Positions 1 through 8,963 of a stretch of 64,000 nucleotides of DNA are shown one piece after another. The notes beneath the pieces were generated by a model, which did not search any database, was not told the origin of the DNA, and saw only the letters and a list, made by a program, of their open reading frames with translations. The translations under genes and the position numbers were made by a program. This DNA is from Vibrio diazotrophicus. GTDB lineage: Bacteria; Pseudomonadota; Gammaproteobacteria; Enterobacterales; Vibrionaceae. The stretch is taken from the NCBI RefSeq assembly GCF_038452265.1, contig NZ_CP151842.1, forward strand, positions 930,001 through 994,000, read 5' to 3'. Position 1 is the first letter of the stretch. Every line of letters starts with the position of its first letter.

Positions 1-1022
1 ACAAGCATTAGTAATGCTGCTAACGGCTTGTTGTCACCAATGCTGGTTGATAACGCGCTAACAAGAGATTCAACACCGCCAGTATCTTTCATTACAGCGG
101 CAAAGCCTGCTGCAGAAATCATGATAAAGCCGATCATTGCCATCATGTGAACACCTTTGGTGAACACATCGTGCGTCTCTTTCCATGCGATAACACCGCC
201 GAAAGTAAACACCATAAAGCCCGCTAATGCACCGATGATCATTGAACCTGTTGCAAGTTGAACAGCTAGTGCAACCACGATACCGACAGCAGCAATGCCA
301 ACGTGTTTCTTGTCGATTTCGTTCGCTTGATGATGAACAACAGTCAGCTCTGTTTCTTGATACTCACGCGGTTTGCGGTAGGTGAAAAATACCGCAATCA
401 ATAGACCAGCAATCATACCAATAGCAGGTAGTAACATCGCCATAGGTACCTGACTCGCTGTGATGTTTTCCAGGCCGTTTTCACGTAGGTTCTTAAGCAG
501 AATGTTGTTGAGGAAAATACCGCCAAAACCCACAGGTAGCACCATGTAAGGAGTGATCAGACCAAAGGTAAGAACACAGGCTACTAAGCGACGGTCTAGC
601 TTGAGTTTTGCAAATACGCCTAATAGAGGCGGAATTAAAATTGGGATAAATGCAATGTGTACCGGAATGACGTTTTGTGAAGATACCGCCATCAACAGCA
701 AAGCAATCAGAACAGCGTATTTCAATCCGGTTGTTGCCGCACCATGCTCTTTGCCATGTATACGTTTGATCACGCTCTGGGCTAACAGGTCAGTGATACC
801 AGATTTAGAAATCGCAACAGCAAACGTCCCCAGCATTGCGTAGCTAAGTGCGATAGTCGCACCACCACCAAGGCCGCTTTCGAAAGCTGCTACAGTATCA
901 TTTAAGCTCATACCTGCCACTAAACCGCCAACAATGGCGCTGAAGGTTAGGGCAACCACAACGTTTACGCGCATCAGTGCTAGAAGCAGCATGACGCAAA
1001 CGGAAATGACTACAGGATTCAT
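1..1022 (-). CDS. Na+/H+ antiporter family protein (NhaC-like), C-terminus cut off
   Basis: Inner-membrane antiporter expected to exchange Na+ for H+. The gene starts at the ATG whose complement is 1020-1022 and stays open to the window edge, giving about 340 residues, so the C-terminus is missing. The translation is a run of hydrophobic helices beginning MNPVVISVCVMLLLALMRVN, with the glycine-rich stretch ESGLGGGATIALSYAMLGTF and a polar linker (TYRKPREYQETELTVVHH) in the middle. This pattern fits the Na+/H+ antiporter families related to NhaC. It lies 29 bp downstream of rnt on the same strand and may be cotranscribed with it. The exact subfamily and ion are inferred. Confidence 0.75.
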   Translation of the reverse strand, partial: MNPVVISVCVMLLLALMRVNVVVALTFSAIVGGLVAGMSLNDTVAAFESGLGGGATIALSYAMLGTFAVAISKSGITDLLAQSVIKRIHGKEHGAATTGLKYAVLIALLLMAVSSQNVIPVHIAFIPILIPPLLGVFAKLKLDRRLVACVLTFGLITPYMVLPVGFGGIFLNNILLKNLRENGLENITASQVPMAMLLPAIGMIAGLLIAVFFTYRKPREYQETELTVVHHQANEIDKKHVGIAAVGIVVALAVQLATGSMIIGALAGFMVFTFGGVIAWKETHDVFTKGVHMMAMIGFIMISAAGFAAVMKDTGGVESLVSALSTSIGDNKPLAALLML

Positions 1023-1051
1023 ATAATTCTCAATTCAAGTCGTGTTTGGTT

Positions 1052-1705
1052 TTAGTTGTTTTCTTGGTTATCAACAGCAGGCCAGCCACCAAGAGCTTTC
1101 CATTTGTTGACGATTCCGCAGAACAGCTCTGCAGTTTTTTGTGTATCGTAAAGCGCTGAGTGTGCTTCACGATTGTCAAATTCCATTCCAGCTGCTTTAC
1201 ACGCTTTGGCGAGTACCGTCTGTCCGTAAGCAAGACCACTTAACGTAGCGGTATCAAAAGTGGCAAAGGGATGGAAAGGAACGCGTTTAAGTTTACTGCG
1301 CTCGCTTGCTGCCATAACAAAGCTATGATCGAAGTTGGCGTTGTGCGCGACGATGATCGCTCGGCTGCAATCAGAGTCTTTCTGCTCTTTACGAACCAGC
1401 TTGTAGATCTCTTTTAGCGCATGATCTTCAGACACTGCGCCACGAAGTGGGCTAAATGGGTCATAGATGCCAGTGAACTCGAGTGCCGCTTTTTCTAGAT
1501 TGGCACCTTCAAAAGGCTCAACATGAAAGTGAATGGTAGAAGCAGGTTGCAAATCGCCGTTTTCGTCCATACGCAAAGTCACTGCGCAAATCTCTAATAA
1601 AGCATCGGTTTGGGCATTGAATCCAGCGGTTTCAACGTCAATAACGACAGGAAAATAACCACGGAAACGCTCTTTTAATGTCTTTGCTTCTTTTAAATCA
1701 GTCAT
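1052..1705 (-). CDS. rnt: Ribonuclease T
   Basis: DEDDh-type 3'-5' exoribonuclease that trims the 3' ends of tRNAs, including CCA end turnover, and of other stable RNAs. The 217 residues match the family length. The catalytic set is visible: D23 and E25 in VIDVETAGFN, D126 in AHNANFDH, and H182 and D187 in EAHSALYDTQK. These lie at or within one residue of the E. coli enzyme's positions. It is divergent from motY, a neighbourhood known in vibrios, and the antiporter gene follows 29 bp downstream. No truncation or odd feature is seen. Confidence 0.96.
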   Translation of the reverse strand: MTDLKEAKTLKERFRGYFPVVIDVETAGFNAQTDALLEICAVTLRMDENGDLQPASTIHFHVEPFEGANLEKAALEFTGIYDPFSPLRGAVSEDHALKEIYKLVRKEQKDSDCSRAIIVAHNANFDHSFVMAASERSKLKRVPFHPFATFDTATLSGLAYGQTVLAKACKAAGMEFDNREAHSALYDTQKTAELFCGIVNKWKALGGWPAVDNQENN

Positions 1706-1854
1706 GCTGGCTCTAGTTATTGTGACAAGGGCGGCATTATTGCATGTTATGACTATAAGAAAAACCTGAGCACTCTATTTAGAAGGAATTAATTGGTCCA
1801 CTATTCGGTGGTATCAATTTAGGCTTAATTATCTGTTCTCAATCGATTTGAGAT

Positions 1855-1882
1855 TAAAGAGTTAGGGGTAAGCTGGCGAGAT
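1855..1882 (+). promoter_or_regulatory. Possible sigma-28-like promoter for motY
   Basis: TAAAG at 1855-1859 is followed, after a spacer of about 16 bp, by GGCGAGAT at 1875-1882. This resembles the flagellar sigma-28 pattern TAAA-N15-GCCGATAA (5 of 8 in the -10 element) and lies about 80 bp before motY. Vibrio motY has been reported to have a sigma-28-type promoter. The match here is imperfect, so this is tentative. Confidence 0.3.
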
Positions 1883-1963
1883 TTTTGCATTACTCTGTTC
1901 AGATTTACGTTGGTGGCAATGTGTCGCCACGATGACATGCAGTATTAAGAGATAAAAGTCCTT

Positions 1964-2848
1964 ATGAATAAATGGCTTGTGACAAGTTTAGCCGCTGCCA
2001 CTCTATTGACGCCTGTTGCCGCTTCGGCATTAGAAAAGCGTTATGTGGCAACGCCACAGCAGTCCACTTGGCAGATGGTGGCGAACACACCACTCGAGTG
2101 TCGGCTTGTTCATCCTATCCCCAATTACGGCGATGCGGAGTTTTCTGCGCGTGCCAGTAAGAAAATGAATTTGGACTTTGAACTGAAAATGCGCCGCCCG
2201 ATGGGTGACACACGTAATGTAAGCCTAGTTTCAATGCCACCAGCATGGAGACCGGGTGAAAGCGCAGACCGCATCACGAATATTCAGTTCTTTAAACAGT
2301 TTGATGGTTATATTGGCGGCCAATCGGCGTGGACACTATTGAGTGAACTGGAAAAAGGCCGTCATCCGACATTCAGTTATCAGGATTGGCAAAGCCGTGA
2401 TCAACGCATTGAAGTGGCGCTCTCTTCAGTATTATTCCAAGCGCAGTACAACGTTTTTAGTGACTGTATTGCCAATTTACTGCCATACAGTTTCGAAGAT
2501 ATCTCGTTCACTATTCTTCATTACGACCGTGGTAACAGTGTCGATCTGAACAAAGCGTCTCAAAAGCGTTTAGAACAGATTGCCGAATACATTCGTTACA
2601 ACAAAGATATCGACCTAGTGTTGGTAGCGGCTTATACAGATTCAGCAGACAGCAAAAACGAGAGTCAAAGCCTGTCGGAGAAACGCTCGGAAAGACTGCG
2701 CAATTACTTTAAGTCACTCGGTTTGCCTGAAGACAGAATTCAGGTGCAGGGTTTTGGTAAGCGTCGTCCAATTGCCGACAACGAATCGCCAATAGGCAAA
2801 GATAAGAACCGCCGCGTGGTGATTTCACTCGGTCGAACTCAAGTTTAG
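1964..2848 (+). CDS. motY: MotY, T-ring protein of the sodium-driven polar flagellar motor
   Basis: MotY forms, with MotX, the T ring beneath the LP ring in the periplasm and is needed to hold the PomA/PomB stators around the Vibrio polar motor. The 294-residue protein has a signal peptide (about residues 1-22, ending VAASA), an N-terminal MotY-specific domain with the conserved WQMVANTPLECRLVHPIPNY, and a C-terminal OmpA-like peptidoglycan-binding domain (about residues 170-290) with AAYTDSADSKNESQSLSEKR and GKDKNRRVVISL. The length and both domains fit known Vibrio MotY. It is monocistronic, divergent from rnt, and ends before a strong hairpin terminator. Confidence 0.96.
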   Translation: MNKWLVTSLAAATLLTPVAASALEKRYVATPQQSTWQMVANTPLECRLVHPIPNYGDAEFSARASKKMNLDFELKMRRPMGDTRNVSLVSMPPAWRPGESADRITNIQFFKQFDGYIGGQSAWTLLSELEKGRHPTFSYQDWQSRDQRIEVALSSVLFQAQYNVFSDCIANLLPYSFEDISFTILHYDRGNSVDLNKASQKRLEQIAEYIRYNKDIDLVLVAAYTDSADSKNESQSLSEKRSERLRNYFKSLGLPEDRIQVQGFGKRRPIADNESPIGKDKNRRVVISLGRTQV

Positions 2849-2877
2849 TACCGATCTGTCGCTTTAAAGAGACCAAC

Positions 2878-2906
2878 AAAAACACCGCCAGATGGCGGTG
2901 TTTTTT
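2878..2906. terminator. Bidirectional intrinsic terminator between motY and gloA
   Basis: Stem AACACCGCC / GGCGGTGTT (2881-2889 and 2894-2902) with a 4-nt AGAT loop, a T run after it and an A run before it. It sits between the convergent motY and gloA genes and can serve both. Confidence 0.9.
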
Positions 2907-2927
2907 ATCGTCAGTACAAAAGAAAGA

Positions 2928-3344
2928 TTAACCTTCTAGGCCAGCGCTTGCTTGACGGTTTTGGATAAGTTCAATCATGTAACCATCAGGGTCTTTCACA
3001 AAAGCGATGTGTGTTGTACCGCCTTTTACTGGACCTGGCTCGCGAGTAACATTGCCGCCAACCGTTTTAATTGCATCACAAGTTGCGTAAATGTCGTCTA
3101 CGCCGATAGCGATGTGACCGAAACCTTTACCTAGGTCGTATTCTTCTACACCCCAGTTATAAGTGAGCTCAATAACGGCGCCTTGTGACTCATCACCATA
3201 ACCAACGAACGCTAGAGTATATTTGTACTCAGCATTTTCGCTTTTACGTAGTAACTTCATACCCATTACGTTGGTGTAGAACTCGATAGACTTGTCTAAA
3301 TCACCTACGCGTAGCATGGTATGTAGAACACGGTTGTTTGACAT
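2928..3344 (-). CDS. gloA: Lactoylglutathione lyase (glyoxalase I)
   Basis: Converts the hemithioacetal of methylglyoxal and glutathione to S-lactoylglutathione, detoxifying methylglyoxal in the cytoplasm. It has 138 residues with two beta-alpha-beta-beta-beta glyoxalase modules. The metal ligands of the E. coli Ni2+-type enzyme are present with a three-residue offset: H8 (VLHTMLRVGD), E59 (GAVIELTYNW), H77 (GFGHIAIGV) and E125 (GYMIELIQNR). It sits 34 bp downstream of nth on the same strand, so it may be the last gene of the rnf-nth transcript. The bidirectional hairpin at 2878-2906 lies beyond it. Confidence 0.96.
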   Translation of the reverse strand: MSNNRVLHTMLRVGDLDKSIEFYTNVMGMKLLRKSENAEYKYTLAFVGYGDESQGAVIELTYNWGVEEYDLGKGFGHIAIGVDDIYATCDAIKTVGGNVTREPGPVKGGTTHIAFVKDPDGYMIELIQNRQASAGLEG

Positions 3345-3378
3345 TTTGGACTCCTAGCTTTCCGGGTAAATTTTATAT

Positions 3379-4014
3379 TTACAGTTCTGTTTTCGAAGCG
3401 AACTCACACAGGTCTTCAATTATGCAGCTCCCACAACGAGGTTTGCGTGCGATACAGGTGTATCGACCATGCAAAATCAACCAGTGGTGAACGTCTAATT
3501 TGAATTCTGCGGGAACGACTTTCAGTAGTTTCTGTTCGACATCGTCGACAGTTTTTCCCATTGCAAATTTGGTGCGATTGGACACTCGATAAATGTGGGT
3601 GTCCACAGCGATGGTTGGCCAGCCAAATGCCGTATTTAAAACGACGTTTGCTGTTTTTCGGCCTACACCGGGTAACGCTTCCAGTGCTTCTCTGTTTTCG
3701 GGAACTTCACCGTTGTGCTTATCAAGCAAAATACGGCAAGTTTTAATCACGTTCTCTGCTTTCGAGTTAAACAGACCTATGGTCTTGATGTACTCTTTAA
3801 CGCCATCAACGCCCAAATCAAAGATGGCTTGAGGTGTATTGGCGACGGCATACAACTTGTCCGTTGCTTTATTCACACTCACATCTGTCGCTTGAGCGGA
3901 CAACAGAACGGCGATGAGCAGTTCGAATGGTGAATTCCAGTTGAGCTCCGTTTCCGGCGTTGGATTGTTTTCTCTCAGTCGCTCGAGAATTTGTCTTCTT
4001 TTATCTTTATTCAT
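3379..4014 (-). CDS. nth: Endonuclease III
   Basis: DNA glycosylase/AP lyase that removes oxidised pyrimidines in base excision repair. It has 211 residues, the family length. The helix-hairpin-helix with catalytic lysine is at LPGVGRKTANVV (K120), the catalytic aspartate is D138 in IAVDTHIYR, and the [4Fe-4S] cluster is held by C187, C194, C197 and C203. All four positions equal those of the E. coli enzyme. It follows rnfE with a 32-bp gap at the end of the rnf operon, the usual gammaproteobacterial arrangement. Confidence 0.97.
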   Translation of the reverse strand: MNKDKRRQILERLRENNPTPETELNWNSPFELLIAVLLSAQATDVSVNKATDKLYAVANTPQAIFDLGVDGVKEYIKTIGLFNSKAENVIKTCRILLDKHNGEVPENREALEALPGVGRKTANVVLNTAFGWPTIAVDTHIYRVSNRTKFAMGKTVDDVEQKLLKVVPAEFKLDVHHWLILHGRYTCIARKPRCGSCIIEDLCEFASKTEL

Positions 4015-4046
4015 TGCTCTGCGCTGTTTCCAGTCTCTCTAGTTTT

Positions 4047-4751
4047 TCATGAGGACGATACGTTGGTGACTCGTGCTCGTTCGATAGTTGGTTTTTCTTG
4101 TTTTGGCTGACGCGCTGCAAGCTGCTTATCAATCACATTTTTGAGAGCAATCAGCAGACCCACGCCGAAAAATGCGCCCGGTGGTAATAGAGCAAGCAAG
4201 AAGCTGCTATCAAAATGGAAAATTTCAATTCTCAATACCTTTGCCCAATCGCCCAGCAGCAGATCAGCGCCATCGAACAGGGTACCGTTACCGATGATTT
4301 CTCGCATTGCACCCAGAACAACCAGTACTGAAGTCATGCCTAGCCCCATCCACAGACCATCTTGGACTGAAGGCAGGACATCATTTTTTGACGCAAAAGC
4401 TTCTGCGCGACCGATGATAATACAGTTAGTCACGATGAGAGGGATGAAGATTCCGAGCGACAGATACAACCCGTAAGCGTAAGCATTCATCAGCAGTTGC
4501 ACGCAGGTTACCAACGACGCAATGATCATTACGAATACTGGAATACGCACTTCTTTAGGTACGTAATCGCGAACCAATGATACGGTCACGTTGGAACCGA
4601 CTAAAACCAATAAGGTTGCGATGCCTAAACCAAGTGCGTTGGTTACGGTAGAAGAAACAGCAAGTAGCGGACACAAACCAAGCAACTGTACTAAGGCGGG
4701 GTTGTTTTCCCACATGCCGTTTTTCATCAATGCTTTATGTTCATTGTTCAT
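4047..4751 (-). CDS. rnfE: Rnf complex integral membrane subunit E
   Basis: One of two related membrane subunits (with RnfA) of the Rnf complex. In Vibrio, Rnf couples electron transfer between NADH and ferredoxin to Na+ movement; in E. coli the homologous Rsx complex keeps SoxR reduced. The 234 residues form about six transmembrane helices, with the family signature NPALVQLLGLCPLLAVSSTVTN-like N-terminus (residues 17 onward) and a conserved cysteine in LVTNCIIIGRAEAFA. The start overlaps the rnfG stop (TAATG), indicating translational coupling. nth follows. Confidence 0.96.
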   Translation of the reverse strand: MNNEHKALMKNGMWENNPALVQLLGLCPLLAVSSTVTNALGLGIATLLVLVGSNVTVSLVRDYVPKEVRIPVFVMIIASLVTCVQLLMNAYAYGLYLSLGIFIPLIVTNCIIIGRAEAFASKNDVLPSVQDGLWMGLGMTSVLVVLGAMREIIGNGTLFDGADLLLGDWAKVLRIEIFHFDSSFLLALLPPGAFFGVGLLIALKNVIDKQLAARQPKQEKPTIERARVTNVSSS

Positions 4752-5380
4752 TACTGTTCTCCGCAGTTATAGGTTTGTTTCGCCAGTGCTTCACGATTTT
4801 GATTCACGTAAGTCACGGCGTTCTTCACTGCTTTCACCACAGCTCGTGGGGTAATAGTTGCACCGGTAAACTGATCAAATTGACCGCCGTCTTTACGGAC
4901 TTTCCACTGTTCCTCGTTGTCTGCTGTTACAGATTTACCTGTAAAGTTGAGTATCCAGTCAGTGATTCTCAGGTCAATTTTGTCACCCAACCCCGGAGTT
5001 TCGTTATGTGCCAGAACTCGGGTGCCGGTAATCGTGCCATCATTTTTAATGCCGACAATGACTTTAATCGCACCGTTATAACCATCGGGAGCAATAGCTT
5101 CGATTGCTATTGCACTAGGCTGGCCGTTCAGTGTCGCCACATAGGCTGGCATTGAATTATCTGTGCCAAGTGCTGGGTCATTAATCAAGATGCACGATTG
5201 CGACAGTTCGTTATCGTGCAGCTTTTTAGGAATCACTTGGTTTAAAATCGACAACAACTGAATCTTCTCTTGCTTCTTGATTTGCGATTCAGTCAGTTGA
5301 TGAGTCAGCGCTACGACACCTGTCGATAAGCAGGCAAAGATAGCAAGGATGAGACCGTTTTTTCTAATTGCGGTTAGCAT
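4751..5380 (-). CDS. rnfG: Rnf complex FMN-binding subunit G
   Basis: Single-span periplasmic subunit that carries covalent FMN and passes electrons within Rnf. It has 209 residues with an N-terminal membrane helix (about residues 8-26) and an FMN-binding domain ending in QFTGATITPRAVVKAV. T175 in this motif is the threonine that carries FMN in V. cholerae RnfG, at the same number. It lies between rnfD (9-bp gap) and rnfE (overlapping), so it is part of a tight operon. Confidence 0.96.
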   Translation of the reverse strand: MLTAIRKNGLILAIFACLSTGVVALTHQLTESQIKKQEKIQLLSILNQVIPKKLHDNELSQSCILINDPALGTDNSMPAYVATLNGQPSAIAIEAIAPDGYNGAIKVIVGIKNDGTITGTRVLAHNETPGLGDKIDLRITDWILNFTGKSVTADNEEQWKVRKDGGQFDQFTGATITPRAVVKAVKNAVTYVNQNREALAKQTYNCGEQ

Positions 5381-5389
5381 AATTGCTCC

Positions 5390-6436
5390 TTAGTGCCCGT
5401 AAGTACGAGGTTTAGTGTAGTAGTCGATTAACGGTACGCACATGTTAGCAAGCAAAACGGCAAATGCCACACCGTCAGGGAAACCACCCCAGCTGCGAAT
5501 GATAAACACCATAGCACCGATGAATGCGCCAAACACTAAACGTCCTTTCACTGTGGTAGAGGCCGTAACTGGATCTGTGGCAATAAAAAACGCGCCCAAC
5601 ATGGTTGCACCAGACAACAGATGAACTAATGGTGATGCGGTTGTACCCGGTGCGAACAGGGTCGCTAATGTGCTCATCACCAACAAGCTCGCGATAAAAG
5701 CAACAGGGATATGCCAGTTGATGACTCTTAGTCTCAGAAGAACTAGTCCACCAGCCAAATAGGCAAGATTGACCCATTCCCAACCAATGCCAGCTAAAGA
5801 ACCGAACTGAGGCTGAGACATTACTTCAGATAAAGTGTGACCTGCTTTGAGCGAAGTTTTCACTGAGTCCAATGGTGTCGCCATCGTCATTCCGTCAATA
5901 CCAGTTCGAACTTGCTGCAGCGATAAACCGTCGGAGTCGAAACCAGTAAAGATCAGAGAAAACGAGTCACTAAAAGAGATGCCATCAGCGCCTAGCTGAT
6001 GTGGCGCTATCCAGCTTGTCATCTGAACAGGGAAGGAAATAAGCAAAACCACGTAGGCTACCATTGCTGGGTTAAACGGGTTTTGACCAAGCCCACCGTA
6101 AAGATGTTTTGCAATCAAAATAGCGAAGATAAGACCGATAACCACAATCCACCAAGGTGACATTGGTGGAATGGCAACAGCCAATAACCAAGCGGTGACA
6201 ATGGCACTGTGGTCTCTTAATGCAAGATGAGTAGGGCGTTTACGTAGCTTCATCACTGCCGCTTCAAATGACAGCGCGACAATAACAGCAAATCCCAACT
6301 GGATTAAGGTACCGAAACCGAAGAAATAGGTCTGGGCAAATAAGCCCGGTAGTGCGCACAACGCTACCCACTTCATTAAATCAGAAGTGCTGCGTTTAAT
6401 ATGAGTATGTGGGGAACTAGCTATAAAGAAAGCCAC
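5390..6436 (-). CDS. rnfD: Rnf complex membrane subunit D
   Basis: Polytopic inner-membrane subunit with covalent FMN, thought to be part of the Na+-translocating core. It has 348 residues and about ten helices. The flavinylation motif DGMTMATPLDS places T187 exactly where V. cholerae RnfD is modified, and the conserved GGLGQNPFNPAMVAY stretch is present. The start is a GTG overlapping the rnfC stop (TAGTG), and the ribosome binding site GGAG lies inside the last codons of rnfC. Confidence 0.95.
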   Translation of the reverse strand: MAFFIASSPHTHIKRSTSDLMKWVALCALPGLFAQTYFFGFGTLIQLGFAVIVALSFEAAVMKLRKRPTHLALRDHSAIVTAWLLAVAIPPMSPWWIVVIGLIFAILIAKHLYGGLGQNPFNPAMVAYVVLLISFPVQMTSWIAPHQLGADGISFSDSFSLIFTGFDSDGLSLQQVRTGIDGMTMATPLDSVKTSLKAGHTLSEVMSQPQFGSLAGIGWEWVNLAYLAGGLVLLRLRVINWHIPVAFIASLLVMSTLATLFAPGTTASPLVHLLSGATMLGAFFIATDPVTASTTVKGRLVFGAFIGAMVFIIRSWGGFPDGVAFAVLLANMCVPLIDYYTKPRTYGH

Positions 6437-8955
6437 TAGTTATTCTCCTCGGTATTTTTGTTTTGTTGCTCTGCTTTACGAGCCTTCGCACGGGCAATCG
6501 CTGCTGCAACTGCTGCTTTTTTCGGGTCTTCTGAAGTTTCTGTTTCAGCTTGAGCTTCTTCTTCAGTAGATGCCGATTCTTGCTGCGCTTTGCGAGCTTT
6601 GGCACGGGCAATCGCTGCTGCAACTGCTGCTTTCTTCGGATCGTCAGAAGTGTCCGTTTCAGCTTGAGTTTTTTCTTCAGTTGGTGCCGATTCTTGCCGC
6701 GCTTTGCGGGCTTTGGTTCGGGCAATCGCTGCTGCAACTGCTGCTTTTTTCGGGTCTTCTGAAGTTTCTGTTTCAGCTTGAGCTTCTTCTTCAGCAGGTA
6801 CGGATTCTTGCTGCGCTTTGCGAGCTTTGGCACGGGCAATCGCAGCGGCAACTGCTGCTTTTTTCGGGTCTTCTGAAGTTTCTGTTTCAGCTTGAGCTTC
6901 TTCTTCAGCAGGTACGGATTCTTGCTGCGCTTTGCGAGCTTTGGCACGGGCAATCGCAGCGGCAACTGCTGCTTTTTTCGGGTCTTCTGAAGTTTCTGTT
7001 TCAGCTTGAGCTTCTTCTTCAGCAGGTACGGATTCTTGCTGCGCTTTGCGAGCTTTGGCACGGGCGATAGCTGCTGCAACTGCTGCTTTTTTCGGGTCTT
7101 CTGAAGTTTCTGTTTCAGCTTGAGCTTCTTCTTCAGTAGATGCCGATTCTTGCTGCGCTTTGCGAGCTTTGGCACGAGCAATCGCTTCAGCGACGGCTGC
7201 TTTTTTATCGTTAGCTGGTGCTTCAGATGTGTCGGTTTGTTGCTCTTTTTCCAACTTACGTTCACGAGCCTGACGCTTGCGCTCTTCTCGCAGTTTGATC
7301 ATCTCAGCATTATCAGGTTCAGCTGCGCCTGTTTTTGCAGCTTCTGCCTGTTTTGCTTTCGCTTTGGCAATAGCGGCGGCAACGGCTGGTTTAACCGCTG
7401 AATCGGACGTTGCTGTTGCTTGTTCTTTTTGTGCTTTCACGCGCGCAATGGCAGCAGCAATCGCGTTTTCACCATCGCTGGTGGTCATCTCTTGACGACG
7501 GTTTTCTGCTGCGGCTTTAAAGCGATTTTCTCTGTCCGCTTTATCGCGTTCCATACGCTCTTTTTTCTCTTCGAAGCGAATTTTTGCGCGCTCAGCCGCT
7601 TCAGATTCCTGCTTGCGAATACGGATTTCTGCTTTGGCTTGGCGATAGTATTGAACCAGTGGAATTTCACTAGGGCAGACGTACGCACACGCGCCGCATT
7701 CAATACAATCTTTTAAGTGCAGTTCCTCACACTTGTCGAATTCTTCTGCTTTTGCATGCCATTGAAGCTGCTGTGGGAGAAGGGATGCAGGGCATACTTC
7801 AGCACATTGACCACAACGAATACACGCCATTTCATAGGCTTGTGGAGCAATTTCCTGACGCGTCGGAGCGAGAATACAGTTGGATGTTTTGGTCACTGGT
7901 ACATTGGCATGCGGCAGGGTAAAGCCCATCATTGGGCCGCCCATGATCAGACGCGGAAGCTTTTTATCAGCCTGATAACCAAACTCATCAAGCAGTGCCT
8001 GAACGGGTGTACCAAGCAATGCCCAGACATTCTTCGGCTTTTTAAAACTGTTACCAGTGAGTGTAACGACACGGCGAATTAGCGGTTCGCCATCGACAAC
8101 GGCTCGTTTGATGGCTTGCATAGAACCGACGTTCTGCACCATCAAACCGATATCAGCAGGGATTTGACCGTTGGGTACTTCAAGATTGGTTAAGAGCTTG
8201 ATCAGCTGCTTTTCACCACCTGACGGGTATTTGGTTGGAATAACACGGATAACGATGTCTTTATTCAGCGCCGCATTTTGCAGCGCTTCAATCGCTTTCG
8301 GTTTGTTATCTTCAATACCAATAATGGTCAGTTTTGGTTTTAGAATGTGTTCGACAATGCTGATGCCTTGAATGATCTCTTGAGCGTTTTCTCTCATAAG
8401 AACATCGTCAGCGGTAATGTAAGGTTCACACTCAGCAGCATTAATGATCAGAATGTCAGTGCGTGACAAACCTGATTGAATTTTCTTTGCTGTCGGGAAG
8501 CCGGCACCGCCCATGCCTGAAACACCCGCTTGGCGGATGATTTCAATCAGCTCATCAGGTGAGGATTGAGTAAAATCTTCAATGGATGTCTTCTCAATCC
8601 ACTCATCTTTTCCGTCAGTTTCAATAACGACGCACAATTCAGCAAGTCCTGAAGGGTGCGCTGTTGTTCTCGGTTCGATCGCTTTTACAATGCCAGAGGT
8701 CGGGGCATGAATGGGCAGCATAAATGTCGAGGTATATTGGGTTAATGCCTGACCTTTTTTAACGCTGTCGCCAACACTGACCAGTAGATCGCCCGGCTTA
8801 CCGATGTGCTGCTTAAGAGGCAGTACAAGTTCACTTGGAATACTAGCCTGAGCTATAGCGGATTGATTCGATTGTTGTTTGTTTTCTGGTGGGTGAATGC
8901 CGCCCGGAAATGTCCACAGGCTACCCGTTCTGATTTGTTCGATTAATGACAACAT
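6436..8955 (-). CDS. rnfC: Rnf complex NADH-side subunit C with long repeat tail
   Basis: Peripheral subunit that accepts electrons from NADH and holds FMN and two [4Fe-4S] clusters. It has 839 residues. The flavin/NADH region shows SGMGGAGFPTAKK (about 146-158) and NAAECEPY (about 172-179). The clusters are ligated by C378, C381, C384, C388 and by C417, C420, C423, C427. After about residue 450 the protein becomes a charged Ala/Lys/Arg/Glu-rich coiled tail, with nearly identical 38-residue repeats from about residue 585 to the end. The tail makes it longer than the E. coli homologue (about 740). It is separated from rnfB by 8 bp. Confidence 0.95.
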   Translation of the reverse strand: MLSLIEQIRTGSLWTFPGGIHPPENKQQSNQSAIAQASIPSELVLPLKQHIGKPGDLLVSVGDSVKKGQALTQYTSTFMLPIHAPTSGIVKAIEPRTTAHPSGLAELCVVIETDGKDEWIEKTSIEDFTQSSPDELIEIIRQAGVSGMGGAGFPTAKKIQSGLSRTDILIINAAECEPYITADDVLMRENAQEIIQGISIVEHILKPKLTIIGIEDNKPKAIEALQNAALNKDIVIRVIPTKYPSGGEKQLIKLLTNLEVPNGQIPADIGLMVQNVGSMQAIKRAVVDGEPLIRRVVTLTGNSFKKPKNVWALLGTPVQALLDEFGYQADKKLPRLIMGGPMMGFTLPHANVPVTKTSNCILAPTRQEIAPQAYEMACIRCGQCAEVCPASLLPQQLQWHAKAEEFDKCEELHLKDCIECGACAYVCPSEIPLVQYYRQAKAEIRIRKQESEAAERAKIRFEEKKERMERDKADRENRFKAAAENRRQEMTTSDGENAIAAAIARVKAQKEQATATSDSAVKPAVAAAIAKAKAKQAEAAKTGAAEPDNAEMIKLREERKRQARERKLEKEQQTDTSEAPANDKKAAVAEAIARAKARKAQQESASTEEEAQAETETSEDPKKAAVAAAIARAKARKAQQESVPAEEEAQAETETSEDPKKAAVAAAIARAKARKAQQESVPAEEEAQAETETSEDPKKAAVAAAIARAKARKAQQESVPAEEEAQAETETSEDPKKAAVAAAIARTKARKARQESAPTEEKTQAETDTSDDPKKAAVAAAIARAKARKAQQESASTEEEAQAETETSEDPKKAAVAAAIARAKARKAEQQNKNTEENN
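6465..7225 (-). repeat. 114-bp tandem repeats encoding the RnfC tail
   Basis: About seven head-to-tail units of 114 bp (38 codons). The plus-strand landmark TTTTTTCGGGTC or a variant recurs near 6517, 6631, 6745, 6859, 6973, 7087 and 7201. The coding unit reads DPKKAAVAAAIARAKARKAQ and then QESVPAEEEAQAETETSE. Three central units are almost identical in DNA, the outer ones have drifted, and the unit at 6631 carries Thr and Lys changes. The unit is a multiple of three, so changes in copy number keep the frame. Long open frames on other strands here are side effects of the repeat. Confidence 0.93.
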
Positions 8956-8963
8956 ATGAATCC

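Noticed and set aside
6417..7265. Long open frame on the minus strand in another phase across the rnfC repeats (Lys/Leu-rich)
   Set aside because: It is a by-product of the 114-bp tandem repeats. The rnfC frame carries the Fe-S domains and continues through the same region; the plus-strand frames there have the same cause.
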